Positions 45,801 through 56,600 of a DNA stretch of 64,000 nucleotides are shown here, piece after piece (within the stretch, counting starts at the first letter, position 1; each line of letters starts with the position of its first letter). The translations under genes were made by a program, and so were the position numbers. Source of the stretch: Ectocarpus siliculosus. Its lineage: Eukaryota > Sar > Phaeophyceae > Ectocarpales > Ectocarpaceae. Under the pieces are notes generated by a model, which saw nothing but the letters and a program-made list of their open reading frames with translations, was not told the DNA's origin and ran no database searches. The stretch covers positions 310,001 to 374,000 of the forward strand of contig FN648111.1 of NCBI GenBank assembly GCA_000310025.1, in the 5' to 3' direction.

Positions 45801-48800
45801 GAGTACATGGTTTGCTTTCAGACTACAGGGGTGAGCAGACGAACTTTTTTTTTTCGGGGCACACAGCGGATTGCAGCAGAGAACACACGCACAGCAAATA
45901 GCGTACACATAACAGACGACACACACGCACAGCGGGCGACAGCATCTGGGCTCGATGCCGCTGGACTCTCTGCGGTATGTGATGAGGCTCTGTATTGCTG
46001 TCGCGCATGTTTTACTTTTTTCCGCCGCCGCGTTCAACTGCCAGTAATGTGAGAACAGCGCCACATTAGTTCTCGAAACCTAAGACGCCGATCGCCATTT
46101 CACCACTTCGAGCATGTGCTCCATTGTGGTGTCTCTGGGCGTGATAGTTGTGTTTGGCATGGGTGCTGTATGTGGCGAGAGCATCGTGGCGATGTGAAAT
46201 CCGGTTTGCTTTTTCGCCTGGCGATCGATGCGGCCCGATTGCCCAGGCCAAAACAAACGTTTTGGATTCCACGCCGCCACGAAGGTCTTCCCACACACAG
46301 CACCCATGCCCAACACAACTAACTGTCACGCCCCGAGATATCGCAACGGAGCGCACGCTCGAAGTGGTGCCATGACGATTGGTGCGCTCGGTGATGAGAA
46401 CTGACTTGTGTCCTGCTGTTTCGCTGGCAGTTGGACAAACACCGAACAAAAACGAGGGAACAGGGGGGTTCAGCAATAGTATGCGGGGGGTATGTATGAC
46501 CACGAAAGCGGGATGTAGACGGGGGGGGGGGGGGGGGGNNNNNNNNNNNNNNNNNNNNNNNNNNNNNNNNNNNNNNNNNNNNNNNNNNNNNNNNNNNNNN
46601 NNNNNNNNNNNNNNNNNNNNNNNNNNNNNNNNNNNNNNGAACGCCCAAAAGGGCGCCTTCCAAATTTGGGGGCGGGGTTAAAAAAACAACCTTTTTTCCG
46701 GCTTTTTTGGTGGCTGTTGGCAAACCCCCGCACAAAAAAGGGGGAGGGGGGGGGTTCAGCATTTGTTTGGGGGGGGTTTTTAGGGCCCCAAAAGCGGGTT
46801 TTAGGGGGGGGGGGGGGGGGGGGGTTACCGGTAGGTGAAAGTTAACGTTACAGCTCTCACAGGAGGTGTAGTATCAAGTGTGTGGTGTTTGCACTCTGTT
46901 TCCGCTCGTGGACGCACACGCACACGCCTGACGACAGTTACATCTATCATTTGTCGCTCGTTGTAGCGACAGCTAGTATATCTTTCACACTGCTGCCATC
47001 CTGCCCCTTCCCGCCTGTTGACCGCTTTTCAGAAAGTCCGCGAGCGTCTTGGCCTCGGGGGGAGGTGCCGCTACAAGTCGCACCTCTATCACACGTAAGA
47101 ACAGAAACACACCATGTACTACATTTTAGCCACCGTACTTCTGTAGTGTGACGTGTTGGGCCACCCAGGACAGTAGTGTGTGCCCTTTTTCTGTCTTCTT
47201 CCACACCTCGCCTCTGTTTCGTTTTACGTGCCAGGTTGCCTGCGATTCACGAGGGGTGCGTTGCCTGCCCTTGCGACGACATGTGTGTCTGGGCGCGAGT
47301 CTGCAGTGTCCCCCGCAGCACGCAAGACGCTTACCCGAAACCCTGAGTTACACGACCCTAGCTAGACCCACCAGTTGCCGCCGGAGGCATGCAGCGGGGC
47401 TGACGACATGCTTCTACACTATGGTAGTCTTGTCCCCTCGACCCCAGATCCTCGCTGAAAACGGATGGTGCTCTTCAGCTGGTTATTGATCTTCACTCTC
47501 CGTGTTCCATTTCTGCCTGTGGAACCGTGAAGTATGCGAAACCCGACAACGATTGCCCCCCGTTCACTCTGACCGGACCCTACCCGAACCTAATCGTCAT
47601 CTGTATGGTCACCCTACGCATGACGCGGCCTCGTGCCAGCTTGTTACACTACAAGCTGTATCTGGTGTGTAAGGTTCGAGAGCACATGGACACGACCGGG
47701 GTCGGGCCCGAAGACCTTCGAAAGGGAGAATGGGCGGAGCAGAAGTGGGACGACGAAAAGCTTGCCATCGATCAGGTGCAGTAACATTTGTTCCCGTCGT
47801 CATTCCTAGCACAAATCCTAACCGTAACAACCCTAGCCCTAGCCGTAACAACCCTAACCCTAACCGTAACAACCCTAGCCCTACCCTAGCCCTATCCTTA
47901 ACGTGAAGACAACAACATTTCTAAGCCTAGAGTCACAACTTCGTCACCCGTTCCAAGGAGTACTGGATGCCTAACTTGTTAACTTTAACCTCATATGGTT
48001 GTCGGCAGCTGGTGGGGAAAGCCGAGTACATGGCCAACATGAAGACTTTTAAGGAATACTGGCGCGAAGAGACGTGGGCGGAGATGAAAGCCATCCGAAA
48101 GTGAGACATGCCTCCTGGGGTGGCTAATACTTTGCTTGGGTAGCAATTCTGTTGGAAGAAATATTTTGTTTTGATGCCCAACACACTGCCAGCGCTTGCT
48201 GCAGTGTGTGTGCCTGTGACTGTGCGATGTTGATGTACTTCGAAGTACTGAACTTAACATTTGAAAATATTGTTCGAATTTCTGCTCCGCACGTCTGTAT
48301 TCCTCTCTTCATTTGTTCTTCGGAAGCTATGTCATGAAGAGTTGATTGTTTCCCAACAGCGTGAGTCTGACGTCGCCCTCTCTGACATGCCAAGGGGGTT
48401 GGAGTGATAAGTGTATAAGGACGGGGAATTGAAATTGAATGATGAAAGTTCCGTTCTAGGCAGAATGGCTACAGAAGACAAGACCCAATTTTTGTGTTTG
48501 GTGTATTCTTCGATTTATGCTAAATAAAATAGACTATATGCGAAGATCAATGCTTCCACCCCAATGGCGTGCGATGTTGGTATTAGTGGAGTAACGCAGT
48601 GCCCCTCTCGACATAATTTTCACGAGAGAGCATGGGGCAAGCCCCCGGCATTGGGTAGGTTGAGAGAAGATTCCTTTGTAAAGATCCGTCAAACAGCAGT
48701 GTGGCACTAGATAGCTCAAACGTCAGAGCGGAGCCCAAGCCGTGCGCCCCGTGTTTGCAACCGGTTGGTACGACCTCTACAGGTGGCTCTACGTCCCGCT

Positions 48801-49083
48801 GCGCATCGTTTACGAGCAAGAGGCCAAGCATGATTGCCGCACCAAGCTGGACCAACTCGACGAGGCTGACTCAAGCACAAGCGACGACAGTGACAGCACC
48901 AGCGGCAGCCGTGGACGCTTGCCGCGCGGAAGCCAGAGGGCAGGAGCAGGAGCGGGGAAGGCTGTTCGGGGAGGTGGTGGTGGTGGCAGGAGACGCGGGC
49001 GATACCAGGACGACGTGAGCAGCGGGAGCGCGGAACCTGACAACATGAGCGATTTTATCGTTGACGACGACGACTACGAATGA
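39896..49083 (+). CDS. Nuclear acidic/basic repeat protein with DUF4211-like C-terminus
   Basis: Exons: 39896-41366 (long), 41683-42052, 42303-42379, 43355-43505, ~44395-44477, 44539-44807, 45151-45352, 47033-47094, 47640-47775, 48009-48100 and 48729-49083 (stop). The long exon holds two ~90-residue repeats (AVKAAEAS...GGGRRRRVFEEDDDDD and AVKAAKAS...GRGKRRRVFEEEEDDDDD), Lys-rich stretches and an 11-codon AGC run, as in nuclear chromatin-associated proteins. Downstream pieces match the layout I know for DUF4211: ENVMWYTYLEFLAKAV, FTDYRKAIKNFEGRV then GGSWNQEFM, a CAACHRRQRENMSTMYLAGS cysteine pair, and RYKSHLYHTLLHYKLYLVCK across a phased junction. The end is acidic (MSDFIVDDDDYE). The join before 44,395 lacks a clear acceptor, and phase is lost between 45,352 and 47,033, which spans the assembly gap, so an exon is probably missing. 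Function is unknown; DUF4211 naming is from motif memory and needs a profile search. Confidence 0.68.
41250..41880 (+). repeat. Segment duplicated at 36,318-36,990
   Basis: Downstream member of the diverged direct duplication described at 36,318-36,990. It includes (CAG)11 at 41,311-41,343, read as poly-Ser. Confidence 0.7.
42826..42874. repeat. (TTG)16 microsatellite
   Basis: Uninterrupted TTG trinucleotide run in an intron of the DUF4211-like gene. Confidence 0.95.
46099..46371. repeat. Large foldback (imperfect inverted repeat)
   Basis: Arms of roughly 125-135 bp surround a short loop near 46,225-46,240. The left arm (CACCACTTCGAGCATGTGCT through GGCATGGGTGCTGTATGTGG) is complementary to the right arm (CCACACACAGCACCCATGCC through GCACGCTCGAAGTGGTGCC), with scattered mismatches and small indels. 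A foldback transposon or hairpin is likely. It lies in an intron of the DUF4211-like gene just before the assembly gap. Confidence 0.85.
46539..46638. other. Assembly gap (100 N)
   Basis: Exactly 100 N flanked by long poly-G on the left and low-quality homopolymer-rich sequence on the right. Sequence at about 46,700-46,800 is a degraded copy of 46,430-46,530 (GGTTCAGCA... contexts), so the two contig ends probably overlap and the gap size is nominal. Confidence 0.97.
47816..47902. repeat. Interstitial telomere-like repeat
   Basis: Degenerate CCCTAA/CCCTAG units interspersed with CCGTAACAA, in an intron of the DUF4211-like gene. Several perfect CCCTAACC stretches are present. Confidence 0.8.
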
Positions 49084-50851
49084 GAACGCGAGCGCAATTG
49101 TTTGTGACACCGGGAAAGTTTCCGTAGAGGAACACTGCTCGTGAGTAGCTGCGGATCGCGTTGGACAGTTCGTGGTCGTGTCAGCACCCGTCTGTCTGTC
49201 GGGGATGATGGTTGTTTTTCTTGTGTCCTTTTCTTGTTCCCACGTTGACAAGAGGACAAAAGAATAAACAATGAGACTGCAAGCCTTCTGAAATAATCAC
49301 ACATAGTTGAAATCGACGTGTGATCAGCAGCAGTGTACAGCTGTTAGTTGGGTGTGTCTCGACCTGGTCACTGTTCCGTCTGAGTTGTCGCGACGTTATC
49401 ATGTTATGGTGCTGTGCTCATGTGAAGCGCACCAAGATTTGTGCGTAGATCTCGTTTCCAGCTGTGGTGTTGCCTTTTTCGCGGCGTTGGCAATTACTCT
49501 CGCGTATAGGTGTTGTGCATAGAGAGAGACACAATTTCTCGCAAGGTGCACAGGTGCATGTAGTAGCATCGTCATCGTCCAATATTGACTGAGTGTACAG
49601 TAGTGTCGGAGGTGTGCTAGAAGTACGTTTGGAGCGAAGAGCGTGTGACATGAGGAGACTGAGCGTGGCCTCCGGGTTCGGATTTAACTGCATTCGAGCC
49701 GTTTGCATTGGAATGTTCTCGCTGTTTCGCGTCGATTGGCCAGCCGGCTGGCCCGGTCAATGTTGAACTACACAAGGTTTAAATTCGCCTGCTTCACACA
49801 CACACACAGCGATTGTTTTTTTTATTTTTCTTAATATGACACAACGAAACCATCTCTATCATAGAAAAGAGTCTGAGATAGATTGTTGTTTTTGCTCATG
49901 TCGGGAAGAACTTGCATCTTCGTTGCAATCTTCACGAGTGGACCCTTCCAGCAGGAGCATTTTTGTTTTTTGCAAGAGGGCTAATGTGTGTGTGGTTGAA
50001 GCAGTATCGGCTCCCCAGTCCCTCGTCCTCTCTCTACCTTTTTCTTTGCGAGGAGAGATTAGTTAGCATCCCCGCTGCGGCAAGGAAAAGGTGCGTGATC
50101 TATTGAGCACAAAGTCTCAAGGTCCCTCGCTGTCTGATGTTCGGCGCCCGAACATAAACACAAAAAAACACTTTGCATGAAATGTCCCGGAAGAGGGAAG
50201 AGAGGAGATATTCGATTGGAAACGGACGGGTGTCTTCATTGCAACACTAAAATAGGTTGGACGTGACACTCTCTCGAGAGCCTGTGTGGAAGTAAGTTTA
50301 GTGGAACTTCATCGGTGCATGCTGCTTTTTTAGACTATTACGTCCTCGCGATAAAGAGAGGGCCTTATTTTGGCCATATTTATTTGATGATTGCCTTACT
50401 ACTGTACTTCTTACCAAAACGTGTCAGCTCTATTATTGCTGTCACACGCACTGGCTTACCCTACCACGTGCCCAGCACGCCAACCCAGCACTATACACAA
50501 TGTATCCACGATACATTGATCCTCACGGCCTAACCGCGCGGTGTGAGTGTTCCGCTTTGCCTACGGTGGTATCCAGCTGCTATGGACTGCTGCGTACCTT
50601 TCTGAGAATATTCTCGTCTGGCGTAGAGCCCGCAACAACCACATCATGGGGTATATAGGTATAGGGTAGGGGTGTTGGCACCCACACTCCGGCGCAAGCG
50701 GTCTGGCCGTTGGCTTGTTCGTGCTTGAAGTCGACACACAACTCTCGTTATTGCGGCGGCTGCTGCTGCCCGTCTCGTGCTGCCTACCGGCAGCGGCATG
50801 CCCCTAAGCGAAGACCTGCACGGCAAGGCCAGGTGTACGAGTGCTGTAGCC
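49084..50851. other. 3' flank of the DUF4211-like gene; no gene recognised
   Basis: No frame has a motif or phased partner. The region is AT-richer, with T-runs that could lie in the 3' UTR. Nothing further is visible. Confidence 0.45.
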
Positions 50852-52714
50852 ATGGATGAGAAGTCTGATTCGGATCAAGAGCTTGCGGCTCCCTCGTACA
50901 CTGCGGAGCCCACGGGACTGGCCCGAGAGCAGGTAGCTCCCGGCACAGGTGCCTACATGCAGCAGGAAAGGTCAGTACAGCTCGGGTGTTTCGTTCCGAT
51001 CCATCCAGTGATGCACCAGCTGTACATTTTGCCATGCCAAGCTGCAGCCAAGCTGCCCCGGGCGCTCCGACGCTCCGACGGTCGAACTCTCTGGTGGCTC
51101 CTTGGTTTACTGTACGTTCCGTGGATCTTGATTTCCGTTGCCTGCCGGAGGGTTCGGGTGGACTTTCGGTGGGGTTGCATGTCGCCTTCAAGGTTGGCTG
51201 GTCGGCAGTCTCCAGACCTAGTCTACAGCAGTACATCACTCGACGCTCGGTCATCACAACCTGTGATCGTGTAAATATGATGTCGTTTCGCGTGCAAAGT
51301 GCTTTGAAGAACGCGACCTTTTTCTTCTCTGCATCCGTGTGATTTCAAGCGGCCGTTTTGCTTTTTCGTTAGAAGATATTCGGGGGGCATCCCGAGAGAT
51401 TCCGTACCGAAGGTTGTTGTGGAGGAACGGCTGCTGCCCTGTCGCCTGTCTTCCATCGAACCACCACCACAAATATTGGTGGTGTGGCTACAGATGTACG
51501 TACGAGTTTTGCGTAAGATACCATACCCCCTGGACCGATATTCAAAGCTGATTTCAGTATCTACCCCCAGCCAAAACAGCCGGTGGCAGTACTGTACCGA
51601 AGTGGTTGAGTTGGAACTTCCTCGTCCAGAGCTTGCCGAAAACACATCATTGGAGTTTGGGTTTCTCTTGGTCATGGGGCACAATCGAGCTTTGAAATCG
51701 AACCGGGGGGCGTGGTGTTTGTGAAACCCACGTACCGTAGATGACGTATACCACACCTTCATCGATATTCATAGCTACAGTACATTTCTCCACGAAGAAG
51801 ATGCGTATATGAAACGATGCATTTTCAGGAAGCTCTCGACGAGATGACTCCAACGCCGCCACTTTCGGCCTCGCCACTCTTGCTGTGGAGAAACCGAGCT
51901 TTGAAAATCGGTCCGATGGTGTGTGATATCTCATGTAACCTACGGTATGTAATTTTCTTGTAATCTACGCACATGACCTCGGCATTGTCGGGCGTCAAGA
52001 CCATGGCAGCCGGGCTTGGTACTGGAGTACTTTTCGCTGCGTTGCCTCACCCGACATAGCGGCTGGGTCTGTCGCTTTTTCATACAGGGAGTGGGTTGCA
52101 CGTTTGGCAGGTGCTGTGGTTGCTTATCTTCGTTCCTCGATGTTGGTATGTTGCGGGCACGTGGGCGGTAGCTAGTGGGCGGGAGAGAATACCGATGGAT
52201 ATCGATGTCCAGAGGCACAATATTGTTTGTATGCTCCTCTTCGGGGTAGCATCTGGTCTGGAGGGTTTTTGTTTAAGGTCAACAGGAGCCAGAGAACCGG
52301 TTGTCTTTATTCGTCGAAATAGTGGCCGGTTGTCTTTTTGTTCACCTACATCAGGGGCATGCGCACGTACACTCGAGCGAACCCCCCATCTCCATTTGAT
52401 GATCCTCCTCGACCCTCTACAACAGGGTTGGCTCAGCAGAACCAGATGGTCTGCAGGTGTCGATGCCCCAGAACTTCACCATGGCTGAGGCAGGAATCTC
52501 GGAGACCTATGCCGACTCCGATGGCGTGTGGACCCCAACCACCGGATTCGGCCATGTATCGGGCTCATTTCAAGACGGTGAGATACAGCACATAGATGAT
52601 TTTCAAGTGCGCCTACCACCATCCCAGACTCCTCGCGACCTGAGTACCGTTGACAAGAGTCATTGGTGTACTGCTGTCGCACCTGATGACACATGGGAGT
52701 GGCAATGCGAATAG
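50852..52714 (+). CDS. Possible small hypothetical gene, interrupted
   Basis: Two stretches have coding character without a known family. 50852-50970 starts MDEKSDSDQELAAPSYTAEP and ends at a donor-like GGTCAGT. 52,370-52,714 reads PFDDPPRPSTTGLAQQNQMV, then, after a shift of frame near 52,455, VSMPQNFTMAEAGISETYAD and on to DDTWEWQCE and a stop. The two frames at 52,455 would join if one base were missing from the sequence, so the second part is either broken or misread. The phase between the two stretches does not fit simply. Two MITEs lie between them. It could be chance; confidence is low. Confidence 0.25.
51495..51737. mobile_element. MITE, family 1, copy 3 (diverged)
   Basis: Left end contains CCCCCTGGACCGATATTCAAAG and the right end ATCGAGCTTTGAAATCGAACC, ending near CGTACCGTA. 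The interior resembles copy 2 (GTTGGAAC...TCGTC...GAGCTTG...GAAAAC). It directly abuts copy 4. Confidence 0.65.
51733..51947. mobile_element. MITE, family 1, copy 4
   Basis: From TACCGTAGATGACGTATACC to the right arm CCGAGCTTTGAAAATCGGTC and TACGGTA at 51,947. The interior resembles the reverse complement of copy 2's interior, so it is inserted in the opposite orientation. Confidence 0.75.
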
Positions 52715-53624
52715 CGTTGACCATACATACACATGCTGATGCCAAGGGCACAACATCATGCACGAAGTATTGTTTTTTCATGTGGCTGGTCTTGCACCCG
52801 ACATCTGTGCCCATCTTGTGCGCAGAAATACACGGGTAGGTTTACTTCCCGATGAGCGCTGGGACTTCTCCGTTTTGACAAGCCGCATCTCTCCTTCCTG
52901 CGGCTGGTCATGAACGTGAACATGACCCCTTTTGTCGCACCCACGAAGCGCCAGGGTGTAGAAAGAACGGCACCATGTTTCGCCCCCGCCGCATTGCACA
53001 CATGAAATGAAACCCGAGCTTGGCGGTATTGAAACAGGTTTGCCGTCGATTTGTCGCGCCTCCATTTGCATGTGATCGATCTGGATAAGTACCCTATATA
53101 CACGAAGAAGAATTACAACATCAATAACTCCGGTGCATCCTCCAAGTTGTCTTGCTTTAGACTGACGGAATGTAAAAAACATTCGCTCTGTTGCCATTTT
53201 TTTCTCATGTTCGGCGAGCCTATAGCGGAGTTCTCTGGCGAGTACACAGAAGGTGGGATGTTTGTTATCGGAACCTTTCGTCTGCGATATGGACTCGGTT
53301 CTTCACCCCACCACTTGCGCTTGTTCCTGTGTCGGTATTTCTTTTTTCGGCAATTACTGCGTGAAAAGTTGTTAGTTTGGCAGCCACCGAGCTAGCTTCA
53401 AGGTGTTTTCAGCTGACAACTAAGAGTGCCGTGTCTTAATGCCGCAGGACGCGAGCGTGTACTACATCGTAGATAGTTGCTGGTAGCATTTTTACAAAAA
53501 GGCTCCGGCGAAAATTCATACCATGGTACACAGGATGCCAGCACCGACCAGGTAGCCGCGTCCGCATCGGACTAACCTCTTCGCTCCGATGTTCGCTTTA
53601 CCGTTTCGTTAGCCCGCAACAACG
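52715..53624. other. Upstream region of the ankyrin/TRP-like gene
   Basis: No supported frame. The last ~100 bp before the ATG at 53,625 are the probable 5' UTR. No promoter motif is convincing. Confidence 0.4.
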
Positions 53625-56600
53625 ATGGAGTCGGCGATTTGTTCCGCCGTCCCGGCGGAGGTAACGGCTCTTCTAGATCTGTTGAGGAATATGAGCAAGG
53701 CCTCCATGGACCGAGAGCTGACAGGGTGCTACGGTGGGAGAAGGGGTAACCCTCCACGGGTCGACGACAACGGGCTGTTTCGGATGACAGTTCCGCTCCT
53801 GCACGCCGCTTTTACTGGGAGCACTGGGATGTTTTCGACTGTCCTCGGAGCAATGCGAGCCAACCTGAGGCCTCAGCAGGCACGTGATGTCGCAGTGCAT
53901 GTTCAAGGCCCCATCTTCCGTGCCTTCATGCGCTTGTTCAAAGAGAAAAACAATTTTCCTACGCTGCTACATACCTGTTGAATGACCCTTGGTTGAAGTA
54001 CAGTAGTTCACTGGTCTAGCGTCGATTTGACCATTGAGCATGCGTTATTGCTCTCTTGTTCCCAAGATCGCAAATGGCCGGCAATGGTGGTTTGGCTTGC
54101 CACGGCACCTTTGACTGCAAGGCGCCGTTATCACGCAAGAGGACTGACTTACTCCCGTGGCACAAGACCCATGAGTGGTCAACCTCTTCCACGCCACCCC
54201 GTAGTAATCCAACCGGACGATCATCACCAGGTGAGACGAGCACTGGTGGCAAGAGATGGGCACGAACGTACAATCCTGGCGATGGCACTCGCGAGCAAGA
54301 GCAAGGGTTTGTTTGAGGCTGCGCTTGCTGCTCTGGAGGAAGACCTGACCAGGAACGAGGTGGGTCCACAAGAGTCGCCGTTGGCTAGCGCCGAACGCTC
54401 ACCGCATGCGACTGCCATCATGGACCTTCAGTTTTATAGTGATTGGGCTATGTTTGCCTCCCTACCTTCTGCTTTGCGCTGGATGCGTTTGCAGGTGAAA
54501 GAGCTGATGATGACCCCAGATGCTGATGGCCAAAAGATCTTACACTGGGCCGCAGCCACCGGATGCCTGCACACGTTTGAGACCGTTCTGTCAGCTCTAG
54601 GCAGCCGGCTGGATCAAGGCGAGGTGCGGCAAGTTAGAGTCACCATGGTGACGTCACTAAAACTTGTCACGTATCGTTCTGGTGTCGGAAATATTAGTTG
54701 GCCGCAGTCCACGTCACTCGTTTCGAGACTCCGCTCCCAGGTCACCGGCCGGCCACAGAGTATCGTACCCAGCACACGCCGTGCAATCGCGATCGCTCCA
54801 AAACCTTCTCCTGCGAATGCGCGTTTTCGCGTCTTCAGGTTGAACACCTCTTGGCGGCGTCTACGGCAGCCTCAACTAATGACATTTTCAGCGAAAGCCG
54901 AACGGTGCTGAACTCGGCAGCCAGCAGCGGGGGAAGCCAGGTTTTCGTGGCAGTCCTGGATTTGCTCGAACGGTGTCTTTCTGCTTGGCAGGTGCGAAGT
55001 CCTCCAGTGGGTGTGTTGTCCGCCGAGATGGTCTGGCGGTAGTTGGGTGCTGCATAGTAGGAGCTTCAAGACAAGCTATTGCCAGTCAAACGTGATACGC
55101 TGCCTGAAGAGATGTTGTCATCCAGTCAGCGAGACCCTCTCTTGGACCGAGACCCCTGATCAATGTTTTTCTGCATGTTGGCTGACCCTCTGGAACGGTA
55201 TCAACGGAGGCACACTGGGTAAGGACCTTCGTTTTTTCTTGCCGACGTAGCCCGCAGCAAATAGGTGCCCATCGCCCTCTGTCGCCAACGATCCACCATT
55301 TTTTGGACTTGCGTGCGACGCCAGGTGAAGCGCATGATGATTTATCAAGATATGGACCTCCAGGAGAACCTCCTTCATTCGGCGATTAACAGTCGGAGCA
55401 CCAACGCGTTTGACACCGTGTTGTCGTCGGTGACGAGCCGACTGACGCCGACCGAGGTACGAACGCTGACTCGACCCTCCAAACCGTCGAAGACTCGTTA
55501 AACGATTACAGAGTCGACGTTGAAAATTGTCGAGTACTCTGAATCAACTCCAGAACCAACGACGAACACTGTCGAAGAATCTCGAACGATTAAAGAGTCA
55601 ACCGTGCAGCTATTTTTGCGTTTTGGTCTTGCTCACGTCACTCCTTGCAACAAACTTTGAACCGAACCGAACCCCTGGTCCCTAGGCGAGAAATTTCCTC
55701 CTTCGTGCCGACGACGGCAAGACTCTCCTGCATGCTGCGGCTGGGAGCGGTAGCAAGGACATGTTTGAAGCGGTGTTGTCCACGCTGCTCCGCACATTCG
55801 GCCCAGAGAAGGTAAATCGATAGGAAGCGTCGCCAGCGTTGTCGGTGTGCAGGGAAACCGCCCACTTCGGTTGCCGCAGCGCTCGCGGTTTTTGTCGCCA
55901 CATCGCAACAGTTTTGCTTTATGTCTACCACCTCCCCAACCGCGCTCGCACCCCGCATGCAGAGACGATGGTGTACTGATCGCTCCAGGGTGTGATCCAT
56001 AATCGAACGGGATTCGTTGCTTTCGAGCTTGTACTTTGCGGTATTGTCTCTTGTCATGTTGTCGCGGTTCTGCTCGCAAAGGCGTTGATGTCTTCGGTTT
56101 GATTGCGTGATGTTCCTTCCAGGTTCAGGCGATATTGACGTCTAAAGCGAAGCACGGCAAGACGATCCTGCAGTTCGCAGCTCAGAGCGGGAACAAGGAG
56201 TCCTTTGGAACTGTTCTGGCGGCGGTGAAGGGCACTCCGGCCGCTCAAAAGGTGCACGAGTCTTGGCACGATGGTGGCGTTCCGTAGCCACATCGTCCCG
56301 AGCGTTGTTTGCGTTGATACTTCTCTCGGTCATGCAGCTGCGTATTGCACTGTCGGGAGACCAATATCCTGTGTGTATTGCTTCTCGGAAGTAACAGGGC
56401 TGCATCTTTTTGTCTTTGCCTCTGGTTCGAATGCCAGGGGACAGACGTGACTGTATGGTCTTCTAGGAGCGACTCTGGGCGAGTCCTTTGCGCTGCGGCC
56501 AGCAGTGGGAGCAGGGGGACGTTTGAGGCTGCGCTGGGGTCCCTGGAGCTTGAACTGCCTCCGGATGAGGTAAACGCGAGATTACGTGAACACCAGCGTC

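Noticed and set aside
46319-46762. Open frames running through the N gap
   Set aside because: They exist only because N is translated as unknown; the flanks are low-quality homopolymers.
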